Shown: positions 62,871 through 64,000 of the stretch, in pieces
Position numbering within the stretch: position 1 is the stretch's first letter
Layout: each line of letters opens with the position of its first letter
Source: DATHTS01 sp965219305
GTDB lineage: Bacteria; Acidobacteriota; Blastocatellia; Pyrinomonadales; Pyrinomonadaceae
Assembly (NCBI GenBank): GCA_965219305.1
Contig: OZ244725.1
Location: 1,116,001-1,180,000, forward strand
Direction of reading: 5' to 3'
DNA: 64,000 nucleotides
Program-made: the position numbers and the translations under genes
Notes under the pieces: model-generated
What the model was told of the DNA's origin: nothing
The model's database searches: none
What the model saw: the letters and a program-made list of their open reading frames with translations, nothing else

Positions 62871-64000
62871 TTAATTTTCGTCCAGCAAAACGGCGAAACC
62901 GTAAGGGTTAAGTTCAAAACTGATAACATTTCCGCGAATTTGAAAAGGCACTTCGGTAATTTTTACTTTTTCCGCAGTTTCATTCGTGTCAGTCGGATTT
63001 TTCGCATCGAGCGAAAGAAGTTTGAAATTTCCCTTTTTGTTTAATGAATCAGGCGGAAATGTCAGCGAAACTTCCCTCGAACGCGGCGCATTCGACACAA
63101 TCGCCGTCGAGCGTTTTTCCTTATTTTTGAAAGCATAAACCGAAACGTCGGTCTCCGAATTTTCCTCGACCGGAATTTCATTCAGATCACCTTTTATCGC
63201 GCGATTCAGCATTATTAAAGCCATTCCTTGAGGACGAAAACGTTTCGTTTCGCCGAGATCGCGGACAATTCCCCAGAGTTTGACGGCATTTTTTCCGTCG
63301 TCCGTTTTCGCGTCGAAACCCGTAAATGTATAGACGCACTGCCGTTTTACGCCGAGCGTCAGATTGTCGAGCAAAACTTTGGCGAGCGCGGTTCCCGCCG
63401 CCGCGCCAGCCGTAATTTCGTCGCGGTCGGACGATTTCGCGCCGCCGCCCGTCGTGTGCAGATTGACCTCGTAAACCGCTAAATCTTTGTTCAATTCGCG
63501 CGTCTTGACGGCAATTTTTTTCATACGTCCGCCGTCGCCTGCAAAAAGTTGGTCGAGATTTTCGGAAGTATCGGTCTGATCGGCGAGTTTGTAGAGAAAA
63601 TACGGCGCGACCGCCAGCACGTCGGCGTTTTTCGTATTGACGATAAAATCCAGAGCCGCGTCCGGGTTGGCGTGCTGACCGCCGATGACAAATTTCAGTT
63701 GCTCTGAATTGCCCACGCCGTCGCGGATTTTGGCGAACGCGCGATTCGCGGCTTCGCCGAGTTTTTGCGCGTCGGAAATCCCGGCGACGCGAAAGATCGA
63801 ATTCCAGTTTTCGTTGCCGAATTCGACAATGATTTCGGAAAATCTGTCTTTATTTTCCGACAGATACGCGCCCAATTTTTCGAGTTCGGCATCGCTCGCC
63901 GTCGTCGGGACGATGAGCCACGGATTCGCTTTTATTTCCTCACACAAATCGAGAAATTCTGGAATCGAATAATAAAAATCCGCCGCTTCCAGATTTTCGG
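62871..64000 (-). CDS. Glycosidase-like protein, C-terminal part (5' end outside window)
   Basis: The frame stays open to base 64000 (codons there read ENLEAADFYYSIPEFLDLCE), so only the C-terminal 375 residues or so are visible. A (beta/alpha)8-type barrel is suggested by DLCEEIKANPWLIVPTT, IVEFGNENWNS (Asn-Glu, the usual acid/base position of clan GH-A enzymes), DVLAVAPYFLYKLAD and VYEVNLHTTGG (a second Glu). The C-terminus (about 280-375) is a beta-sandwich, as in arabinofuranosidase-type enzymes. It opens the operon with the two glycosyltransferases. Confidence 0.65.
   Translation of the reverse strand, partial: ENLEAADFYYSIPEFLDLCEEIKANPWLIVPTTASDAELEKLGAYLSENKDRFSEIIVEFGNENWNSIFRVAGISDAQKLGEAANRAFAKIRDGVGNSEQLKFVIGGQHANPDAALDFIVNTKNADVLAVAPYFLYKLADQTDTSENLDQLFAGDGGRMKKIAVKTRELNKDLAVYEVNLHTTGGGAKSSDRDEITAGAAAGTALAKVLLDNLTLGVKRQCVYTFTGFDAKTDDGKNAVKLWGIVRDLGETKRFRPQGMALIMLNRAIKGDLNEIPVEENSETDVSVYAFKNKEKRSTAIVSNAPRSREVSLTFPPDSLNKKGNFKLLSLDAKNPTDTNETAEKVKITEVPFQIRGNVISFELNPYGFAVLLDEN

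Overview
The window looks like a chromosomal segment of a moderate-G+C Acidobacteriota, most likely of the Blastocatellia/Pyrinomonadaceae type. Pointers are a winged-helix regulator fused to a transmembrane segment and PD40/TolB beta-propeller repeats, PEGA/carboxypeptidase-regulatory-like secreted proteins, a very high density of PAS-rich hybrid histidine kinases, and AAGGAG-type ribosome binding sites. No rRNA, tRNA or CRISPR array was found. Taxonomy is inferred from gene content only.

Layout. 1-12.9 kb is housekeeping and secreted proteins: partial typA, a cupin, a GCS2-CBS fusion, a DksA-like coiled coil without zinc finger, a DUF4097-like protein, a PD40 sensor-regulator, a reprolysin-like metalloprotease and a lipoprotein. 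11.8-19.5 kb holds three paralogous secreted proteins (DUF3828-like). Between the first and the other two sits a 4.6-kb mobile block. It contains two attC-like integron recombination sites of almost equal length (113-114 bp), cassette-type genes in matching orientation and all frameshifted, a 21-bp tandem repeat, and an IS630 element. 19.8-24 kb has a HerA-type ATPase followed by a complete Type II restriction-modification system (C5 methylase, candidate endonuclease, controller protein with a C-box-like operator). A second, diverged copy of the herA 3' end lies on the far side of the system, showing how the block was acquired.

24-35 kb has a PilZ-receiver protein, a 1757-residue hybrid kinase, remnants of an IS630 element and a DUF4143 ATPase, and small regulators (AraC, Crp/Fnr) around a frameshifted NmrA-type gene. 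35-39.4 kb is an envelope/stress cluster: conserved-TM channel-like protein, OmpA-domain protein and three DUF2382 paralogs. 39.5-42 kb is a LuxR-type two-component pair, and 42.1-42.8 kb an IS3 remnant.

42.9-64 kb combines signal transduction with exopolysaccharide synthesis: two more hybrid kinases, an NtrC-type sigma-54 activator, three proteins with bacterial sugar-transferase domains (two of them unusual fusions), dTDP-glucose 4,6-dehydratase, glycogen phosphorylase, serine-acetyltransferase-like protein, two GT2 glycosyltransferases and a partial glycosidase-like protein. Matches to the sigma-54 -24/-12 promoter pattern (GG-N10-GC) occur upstream of two divergent polysaccharide units and of the nucleotidyl/sugar-transferase fusion gene. 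Together with the NtrC-type regulator this suggests a sigma-54-controlled polysaccharide regulon.

Several genes, clustered at 13-16.3 kb and also at 23.8 and 33.0 kb, carry single-base frameshifts, often in homopolymers. They are annotated as broken, but sequencing error cannot be excluded from the sequence alone.
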